Below, piece after piece: positions 6,880 to 13,800 of a DNA stretch of 64,000 nucleotides; the stretch's first letter is position 1; each line of letters begins with the position of its first letter. Under the pieces are notes generated by a model. The model had not been told where the DNA came from. It was given only the letters and a program-made list of their open reading frames with translations, and did not search any database. The stretch spans positions 1 through 64,000 of the forward strand of contig NZ_JQBX01000004.1 of NCBI RefSeq assembly GCF_001437075.1, given 5' to 3'. The translations under genes and the position numbers were made by a program. Source of the DNA: Pediococcus stilesii (GTDB taxonomy: Bacteria; Bacillota; Bacilli; Lactobacillales; Lactobacillaceae).

Positions 6880-7638
6880 GTGGCGCAAAGAAGAATGTTT
6901 AGTAAACGTATAACTAATAGTGCAAGGTTTATCAAAATGCCCTTGAGCAGTCAGGCACTCTACTTCCATCTGGGATTACATGCAGACGATGACGGAGTGG
7001 TAGAAGCATTCCCGATCATGCGACAAGTTGGCGCTGTTGAGGATGATTTAAGAATATTAGTCGCTAAGAAATTTATAGTTGTTTTGAATGAAGACCTAGT
7101 TACTTATATAACGGATTGGAATGAAAACAACAGAATTAGAGCAGACAGAAAAGTAGATTCAATTTACAAAGAAATGCTTATTCAAATGGTTCCAAACATA
7201 AAATTGAAATCCTCTAAACGCAGAGCTGATACGGGAAAAATACCTGGACGTCCACTGGACAACCAATGGACCGCACAGGTTAGGTTAGGTAAGGATAGGT
7301 TAGGTAAGGATAGTAAAGATATATTGTCTGGTTCTGACGAACCCGACCGCATACCTTATCAGGAAATTGTTGATTATCTAAATGAAAAAGCGGGCACTAA
7401 GTACCGAGCTAGTGGAGCTAAAACACAACGATTAATTAAAGCTAGGTTTAATGACGGGTTTAATAGCGATGATTTTAACAAGGTAATTGACCTTAAGGCA
7501 GCAGAATGGAGTGGGACAGATATGGCGAAGTATCTTAGACCAGAAACCTTATTTGGCACTAAATTTGAAAGCTATTTGAATCAAGAACCGGCTGAATTAA
7601 AGAAGAAGGGGCAATCGTATGGAGGACTTGAGTTTTAA
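6880..7638 (+). CDS. Replisome organiser / phage replication initiator
   Basis: A 252-residue initiator. The N-terminal 90 residues resemble winged-helix replisome organisers (M-F-S-K-R-I-T-N-S-A-R-F, then L-Y-F-H-L-G-L-H-A-D-D-D-G). About residues 160-240 match the conserved phage replication C-terminal domain (I-V-D-Y-L-N-E-K through Y-L-R-P-E-T-L-F-x-x-K-F-x-x-Y-L). The GTG start has GGAGG 9 bases upstream. The middle is basic and coded by tandem DNA repeats, so the origin may lie inside the gene. It overlaps the helicase loader by 20 bases. Confidence 0.85.
   Translation: MAQRRMFSKRITNSARFIKMPLSSQALYFHLGLHADDDGVVEAFPIMRQVGAVEDDLRILVAKKFIVVLNEDLVTYITDWNENNRIRADRKVDSIYKEMLIQMVPNIKLKSSKRRADTGKIPGRPLDNQWTAQVRLGKDRLGKDSKDILSGSDEPDRIPYQEIVDYLNEKAGTKYRASGAKTQRLIKARFNDGFNSDDFNKVIDLKAAEWSGTDMAKYLRPETLFGTKFESYLNQEPAELKKKGQSYGGLEF
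7282..7311 (+). repeat. Tandem 15-bp repeats, candidate replication origin
   Basis: Two perfect copies of AGGTTAGGTAAGGAT (7282-7296 and 7297-7311) are preceded by a partial AGGTT at 7277 and followed by a degenerate AGTAAAGAT. They encode a repeated R-L-G-K-D peptide within the replisome organiser gene. Phage origins are commonly placed inside this gene and recognised by its product, so these are candidate iterons. Confidence 0.55.
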
Positions 7639-8437
7639 TCTGCTGAACCAAGCGAAGGCGATTGATGAATATTGCAAAATTCATCCGAGCCAAAAGCTGA
7701 TTAAAGTAGGCAACCAACATGAACCTTTCTGTATCCAGTGTGTTAAAGAACAACGAGAACAACACATGAACGATTTGGTGCTAAAAGGGGTGCTTAGTAA
7801 CTACCACCGTGGATTTAGGGACGTTCTAATTAAGGATTCAATCATTGATGACGAAGACTTATGGAAAGCCGACTTTAGCAACTATGAAGTCGAAAAGGGA
7901 ACCGAAGCAGAAAACAACCTGAACAAAGCGCGGCATTTGGCTGGTAGATATCTTAACCGCAGCTATACAGCCAATACAGTTATCACGGGTAATCCCGGTG
8001 TGGGTAAATCTCATTTAGCGATCTCAATGTTAAAAGCGGTCAACGAGCATATTAAGCCGAATGCTTCATGCCTATTTGTTTCTGTTAACGAGCTAATACG
8101 ACTGATTAAGGATTCATTTAGTCACCCTGATAGTCAATATACCGAGTCTCGAATGGTGGAATTGCTAGGCAAGGTTAATTTATTGGTGCTAGACGATTTA
8201 GGCAGCGAGGCGTCGTTTAAGCGTGAATCAAGAGAGGCTAGTGAATATGTCCAGCAAGTGCTGTTCGGCGTCTTAAACAAGCGAAATCGGACGATTATAA
8301 CCACTAATCTTAATAGTGATGAATTATCCAAAATTTATAATCCGAAACTGCTAAGTCGAATGTATAAAGGCGTTATGAAAAACGATGGAATTATCAAATT
8401 TAAACAAACTAAAGATAAAAGGATGGCGATATTTTAA
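7619..8437 (+). CDS. dnaC: DnaC-like helicase loader ATPase
   Basis: A 272-residue AAA+ protein of the DnaC/IstB type. Walker A is GNPGVGKS near residue 127 and Walker B is LLVLDDLG near residue 192, with an I-I-T-T-N-L sensor segment near 240. An N-terminal part with spaced Cys residues (C-x-I-x-C) may bind zinc. The protein loads the host replicative helicase at the phage origin together with the replisome organiser upstream, whose coding end it overlaps. It ends in TAATG overlap with the next small gene. Confidence 0.9.
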   Translation: MEDLSFNLLNQAKAIDEYCKIHPSQKLIKVGNQHEPFCIQCVKEQREQHMNDLVLKGVLSNYHRGFRDVLIKDSIIDDEDLWKADFSNYEVEKGTEAENNLNKARHLAGRYLNRSYTANTVITGNPGVGKSHLAISMLKAVNEHIKPNASCLFVSVNELIRLIKDSFSHPDSQYTESRMVELLGKVNLLVLDDLGSEASFKRESREASEYVQQVLFGVLNKRNRTIITTNLNSDELSKIYNPKLLSRMYKGVMKNDGIIKFKQTKDKRMAIF

Positions 8438-8553
8438 TGTGTGAAATATGCGAAGGGACTGGAAGAGTATATGTTGAAAGTTCAATTGGAGTACAAGTTA
8501 ATCCATGTCCTAAATGTAATAAGGCTTACCGCAAAAGAAAGGGATACAAGTAA
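8437..8553 (+). CDS. Small zinc-ribbon phage protein (38 aa)
   Basis: A 38-codon frame coupled on both sides by TAATG overlaps (start at 8437, stop at 8553). It carries two CxxC pairs (C-E-I-C near the start and C-P-K-C near residue 26) and a basic tail, the pattern of a minimal zinc ribbon like DnaJ-type knuckles. It probably helps nucleic-acid or protein contacts in the replication module; no precise role is visible. Confidence 0.65.
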   Translation: MCEICEGTGRVYVESSIGVQVNPCPKCNKAYRKRKGYK

Positions 8554-8963
8554 TGATTAGACTAACAATACCAGGTGAACCAGTAGCGGCAAGTAGACCA
8601 CAAGTACCTCGATTTGGTTCACCGTATTATAAGGAACCATATAACACGTACAAAAAGACTGTTCGAAAAATAATTGAAAAACAGTATACAGATAAAGTGA
8701 TTCTAGAACCACTTTATGTACAGATTAAATTCTATCGATCGGTACAGAAAAGTGTTTCAAAGGTGGAACGTCAAAGAAGGTTGTCAGGACTTCATAGACC
8801 AACGATGAAACCAGATATAGATAATCTTTTTAAAGCGGTCACGGATGCTTGTACGGGGCTGTTATGGGTTGATGATGCACAGATAGTAAGCACAAAAACG
8901 AATAAATATTATTCAGAAAATCCACACATAGAAATGTTGGTGATTCCGTATGAATTTGAATAG
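8553..8963 (+). CDS. rusA: RusA-family Holliday junction resolvase
   Basis: A 136-residue RusA-type endonuclease. The N-terminal I-P-G-x-P-V-A-A-S-R-P-x-V-x-R motif and the catalytic K-P-D-I-D-N-L-x-K-A-V-x-D-A block (Asp near 88 and 90) with V-D-D-A-Q near 107 are present. It resolves four-way junctions before packaging. The ATG overlaps the preceding stop and its end overlaps the next gene by 14 bases. Confidence 0.92.
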   Translation: MIRLTIPGEPVAASRPQVPRFGSPYYKEPYNTYKKTVRKIIEKQYTDKVILEPLYVQIKFYRSVQKSVSKVERQRRLSGLHRPTMKPDIDNLFKAVTDACTGLLWVDDAQIVSTKTNKYYSENPHIEMLVIPYEFE

Positions 8964-9159
8964 TCATGATGAAAGAGTTCTAGCTAATTACTTACTGGAA
9001 AAGCTTGACGAAAATAACGATATTTTTTCAGTGATTTCAGTAATGAGTAGAAAGATGTACGAATTAAGACGAGATAGATTAGACGTCTATAACGCTTATC
9101 GGAAATTAAGTAGGGAAGAACACAATCACGTGGTAGCTGAAATATTATTACCATTTTAG
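8950..9159 (+). CDS. Small hypothetical phage protein (69 aa)
   Basis: A 69-residue soluble, helical protein rich in Arg, Glu and Asn that starts inside the end of rusA. No motif recognised. It is probably translated by coupling with rusA, since its ribosome site lies within that gene. Confidence 0.55.
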   Translation: MNLNSHDERVLANYLLEKLDENNDIFSVISVMSRKMYELRRDRLDVYNAYRKLSREEHNHVVAEILLPF

Positions 9160-9173
9160 GAGGAATTAAGAAA

Positions 9174-9353
9174 ATGGAAATAAAAATAATTAATAATTTA
9201 AACTCGGATCCTGTTTTAATTACTTTTAATAATGATAAAGATAACAAGTTTCGTGTAACAAAAGATCAGTTGCTAGGTGATACAAATATAATTGCATCGC
9301 AATTAATGGAATGTGCTCGTGAATTAATTAGAAATAGAACGTCAAATAATTAA
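9174..9353 (+). CDS. Small hypothetical phage protein (59 aa)
   Basis: A 59-codon frame with TTAGGAGGA eight to twelve bases upstream of ATG. The product starts with a predicted beta hairpin and ends in a helix (residues 37-54). Unknown family; it sits in the middle-early accessory genes between rusA and mazG. Confidence 0.55.
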   Translation: MEIKIINNLNSDPVLITFNNDKDNKFRVTKDQLLGDTNIIASQLMECARELIRNRTSNN

Positions 9354-9369
9354 ATGGAAGAGATTAAGA

Positions 9370-9465
9370 ATGAAGGATAACGGCTTTATATTTAACGCAA
9401 ACGTGAAAAAGGTAACTTTGGATAAGAATGGAGCACAAGTTTTATGTATTGAAGAATCAAAATGA
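9370..9465 (+). CDS. Possible leader peptide or very small protein (31 aa)
   Basis: A 31-codon frame with GGAAGAG upstream of ATG at 9370. It overlaps the first 38 bases of the next gene, whose own ribosome site is weak. It may be a genuine small protein or a coupling leader that opens the next start; evidence is limited to codon frame and spacing. Confidence 0.35.
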   Translation: MKDNGFIFNANVKKVTLDKNGAQVLCIEESK

Positions 9466-9619
9466 CGTGGGATACGCAAGCAATGTTTCATGGAATGCAC
9501 TAAAAGAAGAAGCCAAACTGTTTGCCACTGAAGAAGACGCTAAGCGTGAAGCAATTGATTTAGCTACTGCTATGGCAAGAGCTGGTGTTGATCTTAGTTT
9601 TAAAGTGGAGGAAATCTAA
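9428..9619 (+). CDS. Small hypothetical phage protein (63 aa)
   Basis: A 63-residue protein starting M-E-H-K-F-Y-V-L-K, likely beta strand then helix, ending in TAATG overlap with the next gene. The ATG has only a weak upstream purine stretch, which supports coupling from the overlapping frame at 9370. No known domain. Confidence 0.55.
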   Translation: MEHKFYVLKNQNDVGYASNVSWNALKEEAKLFATEEDAKREAIDLATAMARAGVDLSFKVEEI

Positions 9620-9912
9620 TGATTGTAATTATTAATGATGATTATCAGGTTAAGGTAGATAACTATTCAAACTACACCTTGCTGAAAGCTATCAGAGACG
9701 AATCTGGAGCGATTAAGACTGGCAAGGATGATTTACCTATGTTCACTACAAAAGGCTACTATTCCAATATGAGCCGTGCTATGAACGCTTGTATTCATCT
9801 AATGTTGGAAGATAAGTACGATGTGATGGAATTGACCCAGTATCTTGACGAGTTGGAGAACTTAGAAGCTAAGTTTCGTCCAGTATTAGAACGATTTAGA
9901 AAGGGTGATTAG
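9619..9912 (+). CDS. Small hypothetical phage protein (97 aa)
   Basis: A 97-residue acidic soluble protein, N-terminal beta-rich and C-terminal helical (residues 65-95), coupled to the upstream gene by TAATG with GTGGAGG just before. It resembles conserved accessory proteins of Lactobacillus phages of unknown role. No catalytic motif is visible. Confidence 0.6.
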   Translation: MIVIINDDYQVKVDNYSNYTLLKAIRDESGAIKTGKDDLPMFTTKGYYSNMSRAMNACIHLMLEDKYDVMELTQYLDELENLEAKFRPVLERFRKGD

Positions 9913-9913
9913 T

Positions 9914-10072
9914 ATGTTCTATCTATGGTATTTTTCAGCGGTAGCATGGATTATGCCGTCAGTGCTAATCGGTTACGGACTACATAACGGAATAATTGGT
10001 TGGGGTATCTATATTGCAGCCGTGATTATACAGACGTGGGTCAGTGTTATTTCGTGGCAGATTAAGGAATAA
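9914..10072 (+). CDS. Two-helix membrane protein (52 aa)
   Basis: A 52-residue, strongly hydrophobic Trp-rich protein with two likely transmembrane segments (about residues 3-22 and 27-46), starting one base after the preceding stop with GAAAGGGTGA upstream. Function unknown. It may act at the membrane during the middle period of infection. Confidence 0.5.
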   Translation: MFYLWYFSAVAWIMPSVLIGYGLHNGIIGWGIYIAAVIIQTWVSVISWQIKE

Positions 10073-10100
10073 AAATAAAAAAGAAAGTTAGTGAATACCA

Positions 10101-10211
10101 GTGGAATTTATACTTATTTTTTTAATGGCGTTCTGTATTAGTAACACGTTTAATAGTATGTTTGCAGGATTTGTTTTTACGATTGTAGTTATATTAATGC
10201 AACTACAATAA
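10101..10211 (+). CDS. Possible membrane micropeptide (36 aa)
   Basis: A 36-codon hydrophobic frame from GTG at 10101, nearly entirely one or two short membrane helices, with a weak ribosome site. It ends 23 bases inside the convergent leftward gene. I list it because the frame is continuous with clear membrane character, but it may not be translated. Confidence 0.3.
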   Translation: MEFILIFLMAFCISNTFNSMFAGFVFTIVVILMQLQ

Positions 10212-10719
10212 GAATAAACATAAGAACATAGGTCCAATTTATCCAAGCATATGCGTCGAAAAAAGATAAAAATATTAAGTTTTTCAAATCTTTGTATTGA
10301 TGAGTATTTTGGCGATAGTAACGGCTTCTTTTGGGCATTCCAATCTTTGAACATACCTTTGTGTATTGTTTGTCAAAGGTCCATGAAAATGATGACAATG
10401 CGAATTGTGCCGTAGAGGTATCTTTAGCAGATGCTAACCATTTTGCGTACTCCTTAAGTGAGGGATAGAAGTATCCTTGCGACTTATCAAATATTTTTAA
10501 CAATTGCTTACCAAGTTCTTGGTATTCGAAAAGATTTAATTCTTTTGAGTAAAAATTGTATTCCATTATTTTAAAAATTTTGGAATAACAATTATCAAAT
10601 ATTTTTCGATCAGTGATTTGTTGCTCATTTATTTTAGAGTAGCGCCCACCAAGAATAGAACCTATTAAGCCAATAAGTGCTATACAGAGTGCTAATAAAG
10701 TTTTGTTATTGATATTCAC
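10189..10719 (-). CDS. Leftward two-TM prophage cargo protein (176 aa)
   Basis: A 176-residue protein with a hydrophobic helix at about residues 7-24, a cytosolic middle of roughly 130 residues rich in aromatic and charged amino acids, and a second membrane helix at the very C-terminus (about 157-176). The GTG at 10719 follows TTGAGGTGAATATCT. A leftward promoter lies just upstream (10740-10768), so it is its own transcription unit against the rightward operon. Membrane-bracketed soluble domains in this setting suggest superinfection exclusion or abortive infection, but no family is recognised. Confidence 0.65.
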   Translation of the reverse strand: MNINNKTLLALCIALIGLIGSILGGRYSKINEQQITDRKIFDNCYSKIFKIMEYNFYSKELNLFEYQELGKQLLKIFDKSQGYFYPSLKEYAKWLASAKDTSTAQFALSSFSWTFDKQYTKVCSKIGMPKRSRYYRQNTHQYKDLKNLIFLSFFDAYAWINWTYVLMFILIVVALI

Positions 10720-10739
10720 AGATATTCACCTCAAATTAA

Positions 10740-10768
10740 ATTATCCGTTATTTATATTTTTAAAGCAA
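10740..10768 (-). promoter_or_regulatory. Leftward promoter of the 10.2-10.7 kb cargo gene
   Basis: On the minus strand the -35 box TTGCTT (10763-10768) and -10 box GATAAT (10740-10745) are separated by 17 bases. They lie about 20 bases upstream of the GTG at 10719, supporting expression of that gene independent of the phage lytic operon. Confidence 0.5.
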
Positions 10769-10848
10769 CGCTTAATGAATGTGTGGAAAGGTTAGTTACA
10801 AGCTAAACCTAAGTCCATCAATTTTGATCAGTTTAAAAAACTAACAGA

Positions 10849-10982
10849 AAACCAGTAGATAAATGTGTAGATAGAATGCTGTTATACCAACGATTACAGC
10901 ATATGTGTGTAGAAAAACCTGCAGATAACTAGCAGATAAAGTGGTTAATGCAATATTTGCACTGACCAATATGGAGGCATTA
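10849..10982. repeat. Non-coding gap with GTAGATAA-like repeats and a hairpin
   Basis: Five related 8-mers occur at 10855, 10867, 10909, 10921 and 10932 (GTAGATAA, GTAGATAG, GTAGAAAA, GCAGATAA, GCAGATAA). An inverted repeat ATGCTGT/ACAGCAT spans 10876-10902. The stretch precedes the small membrane gene at 10983. It may be a protein-binding array or structured leader; no known regulator site is recognised. Confidence 0.4.
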
Positions 10983-11075
10983 ATGACAGACAAACAACGA
11001 TTCATGCTTTGGATATTAGCAATTATCTGTATCACGATTGCAGTAATAATTGCTTTACTAACAGGACAATTTTAG
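10983..11075 (+). CDS. Single-pass membrane micropeptide (30 aa)
   Basis: A 30-codon frame with TGGAGG eight bases upstream of ATG. Residues 8-26 form one hydrophobic helix after a charged M-T-D-K-Q-R start. It directly precedes the MazG-like gene, 12 bases away, and probably shares its transcript. Role unknown. Confidence 0.5.
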   Translation: MTDKQRFMLWILAIICITIAVIIALLTGQF

Positions 11076-11087
11076 GAGGATTAAACG

Positions 11088-11459
11088 ATGGATAAAGATG
11101 AATTTAAGAAAATAATGGACAATGCCTTTGAACAGGCAATGGAGGCGAACCTTTTATATGATGCAGTAAAAAATATTAAAAAGTGGGGTGCAGAACGTGG
11201 CATTACAGACGGAGACCCTAGCCGACAGCTAAATAAATTAACCGAAGAATTGGGCGAGCTGGCAGAAGGTTTTAACAAAAGGGTACCGGAACAGGTTAAG
11301 GATAGTCTAGGCGACATGTTCGTTGTTATGACATTATTTGCCGAACAGAACGGATTAGATATCAACGATTGTATCCAATCGGCGTACGATACTATCAAGG
11401 ATCGTGAAGGCAAGAACGTTGATGGTGTGTTTATCAAGAAGGAAGATTTGGAGAAATAG
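11088..11459 (+). CDS. MazG-like nucleotide pyrophosphohydrolase
   Basis: A 123-residue protein with the MazG-fold metal site: E-E-L-x-E at residues 53-57 and D-S-L-G-D-M at 72-77. Enzymes of this all-alpha family hydrolyse NTP or dNTP to monophosphate and pyrophosphate. Phage copies may adjust nucleotide pools or the host alarmone response. TTAGGAGG precedes ATG. It lies in the middle gene block before the late activator. Confidence 0.85.
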   Translation: MDKDEFKKIMDNAFEQAMEANLLYDAVKNIKKWGAERGITDGDPSRQLNKLTEELGELAEGFNKRVPEQVKDSLGDMFVVMTLFAEQNGLDINDCIQSAYDTIKDREGKNVDGVFIKKEDLEK

Positions 11460-11461
11460 CA

Positions 11462-11671
11462 ATGCTTAAAGAAAAAGTGATAGCACAGTTAGAACTTGAA
11501 AGCGAAAAACTGGAAAGAAAAATGAGAAGGTTAAGTGATGTAATCAACGACCAGTATATTGGTATTTCGGATAGTCACAAGGCAATTATGATCGACCAAT
11601 ACGAAGCAATGCGTGATTATGATAATGCGTTATATCGGCGTATTAGAGACATAGAGGGTAATTACGATTAG
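11462..11671 (+). CDS. Small coiled-coil phage protein (69 aa)
   Basis: A 69-residue, nearly all-helical protein; residues 1-30 look like a heptad coiled coil (L-E-L-E-S-E-K-L-E-R-K-M-R-R-L). It starts two bases after the MazG stop. Function unknown; proteins of this form are common beside phage late regulators. Confidence 0.6.
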   Translation: MLKEKVIAQLELESEKLERKMRRLSDVINDQYIGISDSHKAIMIDQYEAMRDYDNALYRRIRDIEGNYD

Positions 11672-12017
11672 AAAGACAAAACCAACAGTCGAACAATGGC
11701 ATAAGGTTAATCAGTTATTAGATGATGTGGTTAGAGTGGGACACGTTAATAAGCGTTATTGCGATTGCGAAGTGTGCACTAAATTAAGTGATTACACTCG
11801 GAAAATTGGTTTATTGAAAAATGAACGTATTGAAGATGGAAGATGGGATCATCGCAAGATGAACACGCAACGTAGGCACGAACGGGATGCGATTAAGATT
11901 GCTAATCTGGCAGGTCAAGGATTTATCCGATCTGAAATTAGTAAGAAAATAGGTGTCAGTGTGGATTATGTCAGTAAACGTGCGCAAGAGTTTGAGATTG
12001 AAATTCAAAGGAAATAA
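11667..12017 (+). CDS. Small zinc/HTH phage protein, probable ATT start
   Basis: The open frame continues upstream of the GTG at 11727 and would begin at ATT (11667) with AGAGGG about 8 bases before, overlapping the preceding stop. The added N-terminus (R-K-T-K-P-T-V-E-Q-W-H) looks like genuine protein. The product, about 116 residues, has a Y-C-D-C-E-V-C cluster that may bind metal and a C-terminal helix-turn-helix (about residues 88-112, I-R-S-E-I-S-K-K-I-G-V-S-V-D-Y-V-S-K-R). It may be a DNA-binding accessory regulator. If ATT is rejected, the start is GTG 11727 (96 residues). Confidence 0.6.
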   Translation: MRKTKPTVEQWHKVNQLLDDVVRVGHVNKRYCDCEVCTKLSDYTRKIGLLKNERIEDGRWDHRKMNTQRRHERDAIKIANLAGQGFIRSEISKKIGVSVDYVSKRAQEFEIEIQRK

Positions 12018-12020
12018 AAA

Positions 12021-12084
12021 AGCATCCCTCGTTCGAGAAATGCCCGTAATATTATGTATTCGACTAATACCATTATACTACGGG
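12021..12084. promoter_or_regulatory. Two hairpins ahead of the late regulator
   Basis: A compact hairpin at 12021-12042 (GCAT..CTCG/CGAG..ATGC) sits beside an A-tract, so it reads as a leftward terminator. A second, longer imperfect inverted repeat (12043-12056 with 12071-12084) brackets a 14-base loop and ends just before the ribosome site of the ArpU-like gene. The pair may tune entry into late expression. Confidence 0.45.
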
Positions 12085-12094
12085 AGTTGAGGGC

Positions 12095-12511
12095 GTGTCA
12101 TTATTACCAGAATTAGACGAAAATAAAACAATTGAAAACACGAAACGTTTTTTTGAAAAAGAGTTTCCGACGTTGCAGAATATGGCGCATGTTGTATACG
12201 TTGATATTAAATCGCCAGTCATTAGTGGCATGCCAGTATCCCACAGTGCTGATAATGGGGTGGAAACTAAAGTTACTTTACATGCGTATGCCAAAGATAT
12301 TTTAGGTAAAGTCGTTAAAGCATGTGGTGGCTTAGATCATAAGCATCGACAAATATTAGAGTTAAGATATTTCAAAAAATTAACATGGTATGAAATAGAA
12401 GACTTAACTGGCTATAGTCGAAGTCATGAAAATGACATACTTAATGAGGCTTTCTTACAATTCGCATGGGCATTTGTTGATGTGGATGATTTGAGAGTAT
12501 TCAAAAGATGA
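12095..12511 (+). CDS. ArpU-family late transcription regulator
   Basis: A 138-residue protein of the ArpU/RinA-like phage regulators. The C-terminal half (about residues 82-130) has the sigma-region-4-like pattern L-D-H-K-H-R-Q-I-L-E-L-R-Y-F-K-K-L-T-W-Y-E-I, followed by a recognition helix. These proteins activate the late packaging and structural operon. The GTG start follows GTTGAGGG. It is the last gene before the long structured non-coding region and the packaging genes. Confidence 0.85.
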   Translation: MSLLPELDENKTIENTKRFFEKEFPTLQNMAHVVYVDIKSPVISGMPVSHSADNGVETKVTLHAYAKDILGKVVKACGGLDHKHRQILELRYFKKLTWYEIEDLTGYSRSHENDILNEAFLQFAWAFVDVDDLRVFKR

Positions 12512-12569
12512 CAATATCCGGACAATTACACGTCACATATTCTACATTGTTCGAGTTATATTAGTATTA

Positions 12570-13001
12570 TCGAAAGAATCAAATAACTAAGGTTCCTCTA
12601 ATATGCCGATATTATACAATCTTTCGAGTGAGATAGATGGTTACACAAGCTTCCGTTTCAACAAATTCAATTCGGAAAGTCATGTACGTTTGTGGCAAGG
12701 TTCGATTCCTTGCTGTCTTATTGAACATCTGCGAAGCCCAATTATAGTTAGTGAGATAGCCCCGAAAGCTATCAATAATGGTTGGAGAGTGATGAAAAGA
12801 CGGCAGTGCACGCAACAGTCAAAGGATGTTCATAGATCTAACGTGAGATGTGGCGGAACAGGTAAACGCTATCCGAAGCTAAGGTTGAAAGAAGCCAAGA
12901 AAAGGTAGGAGAGTACAAAATCCAGTATATGTAAGGTGCAAATCCTTACCATCTCGTTCTTATAACTAAGGTCACACGACTTAATTGTTGTGTGACTTTT
13001 T
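12570..13001 (+). ncRNA. Large structured non-coding RNA with tRNA-like domains
   Basis: Between the late regulator and the next gene there are about 490 bases without a credible gene. Pairings seen: 12570-12577 with 12620-12627 enclosing a TAATAT/ATATTA hairpin (12599-12614); acceptor-like 12630-12636 with 12713-12719 plus T-arm 12696-12712 (loop TTCGATT); arm 12651-12655 with 12673-12677; hairpin 12755-12773; helix 12738-12745 with 12775-12785. A second tRNA-like domain has acceptor 12844-12850 with 12950-12956, D-arm 12853-12869 with GG in the loop, and T-arm 12931-12949. A strong terminator ends it. The anticodon regions are expanded, so these are not ordinary tRNAs. It recalls ornate phage RNAs such as GOLLD/ROOL; identity is unproven. 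Confidence 0.55.
12971..13001 (+). terminator. Strong intrinsic terminator of the structured RNA
   Basis: A 10-bp stem (12971-12980 with 12987-12996, one G-T pair) with loop TTAATT is followed by five T residues. It closes the non-coding region before the cargo gene at 13069. Confidence 0.9.
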
Positions 13002-13068
13002 ATATAGATCTTCCAGAAACTATGAAGTAAACTTATGTAGTAATTCTACTTTTGTGTTGGAGGAAATT

Positions 13069-13791
13069 ATGAGTAATAAGGATAAACATGTATTTTTAAT
13101 TAGATTTTTTGAGAAACAGTATGTTGAAAACTTTCTTGATAATGGAGAAATTCATTTTAATCCACTGCAATACTTTATTGATTTAGAAAATAACCAAGGA
13201 GACACAATAATAGGTGACGCTTTAGAAGGAAAGGTGGAAGGTAATATTTCCCCTGAAAGTGGTTGGGCATTTATGTTTAGAATAGCAGGTGATAAAAAAC
13301 CAGCAACTGTAATTCCTACTACTACTGCATCAATTCATATAAATATACCTGATGAATTAAAGCAAACGATTTGTATTTCTTGTTTTTCGTGGATAGATAC
13401 GGACGATATTGTAGAAGATGAAAAAACAAAAAGTTTTAAACTCACAAAGAGTGCTATAAAAAGGCTCCGTAATTTCAACACAGATAAAAGAATACCAATT
13501 ATCATAGATCCAAATATATTGTTTAAACGACTTGAAAGTGAAAATGTTGGTTGGAAAGATGTTGAATATTATGATTCGAATGATATTGATGATGTCATGG
13601 GATTAGCAGAACAAGAGAATAATATTGCTAAAATTATTTTTCGGAAACGAGTTAAATATAGTGATCAAAAGGAATTTAGAATTGTTATAAAATCACAGGA
13701 TACTGATAGTGATAATAATATCTATATTGGTAACCTTAGGGGTGTATGTAATGTGGTTGATAATTTTGACGATTTAAAAATTATTAAATAA
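13069..13791 (+). CDS. Probable prophage cargo protein, DUF2971-like (240 aa)
   Basis: A soluble 240-residue protein. The opening pattern (I-R-F-F-E-K-x-Y-V-E-N-F-L-D-N-G-E-I-H-F-N-P-L-x-Y-F), the later G-D-A-L-E-G and the C-terminal F-R-K-R-V-K-Y-x-x-Q-K-E-F-R-I-V resemble DUF2971-type proteins often found in defence or cargo loci. TTGGAGG precedes the ATG at 13069; the longer frame lacks a ribosome site. It is bracketed by terminators at 12971 and 13801, so it is a separate unit. An antiphage or toxin role is inferred from context, not from an active site. Confidence 0.6.
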   Translation: MSNKDKHVFLIRFFEKQYVENFLDNGEIHFNPLQYFIDLENNQGDTIIGDALEGKVEGNISPESGWAFMFRIAGDKKPATVIPTTTASIHINIPDELKQTICISCFSWIDTDDIVEDEKTKSFKLTKSAIKRLRNFNTDKRIPIIIDPNILFKRLESENVGWKDVEYYDSNDIDDVMGLAEQENNIAKIIFRKRVKYSDQKEFRIVIKSQDTDSDNNIYIGNLRGVCNVVDNFDDLKIIK

Positions 13792-13800
13792 TAGTACCAA

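Noticed and set aside
12630-12720. Ordinary phage tRNA gene
   Set aside because: Acceptor and T-arm fit, but the D-arm is poor and the anticodon-like loop has 17 bases, so a functional tRNA is not supported.
12603-12908. 101-codon rightward frame in the structured region
   Set aside because: No ribosome site, odd composition, and it runs through several stable hairpins and T-arm-like segments; the RNA reading explains the region better.
12628-12956. tmRNA or group I intron in a tRNA
   Set aside because: No tag-peptide frame, no tmRNA 5' consensus, and no recognisable group I core segments; only tRNA-like ends are present.
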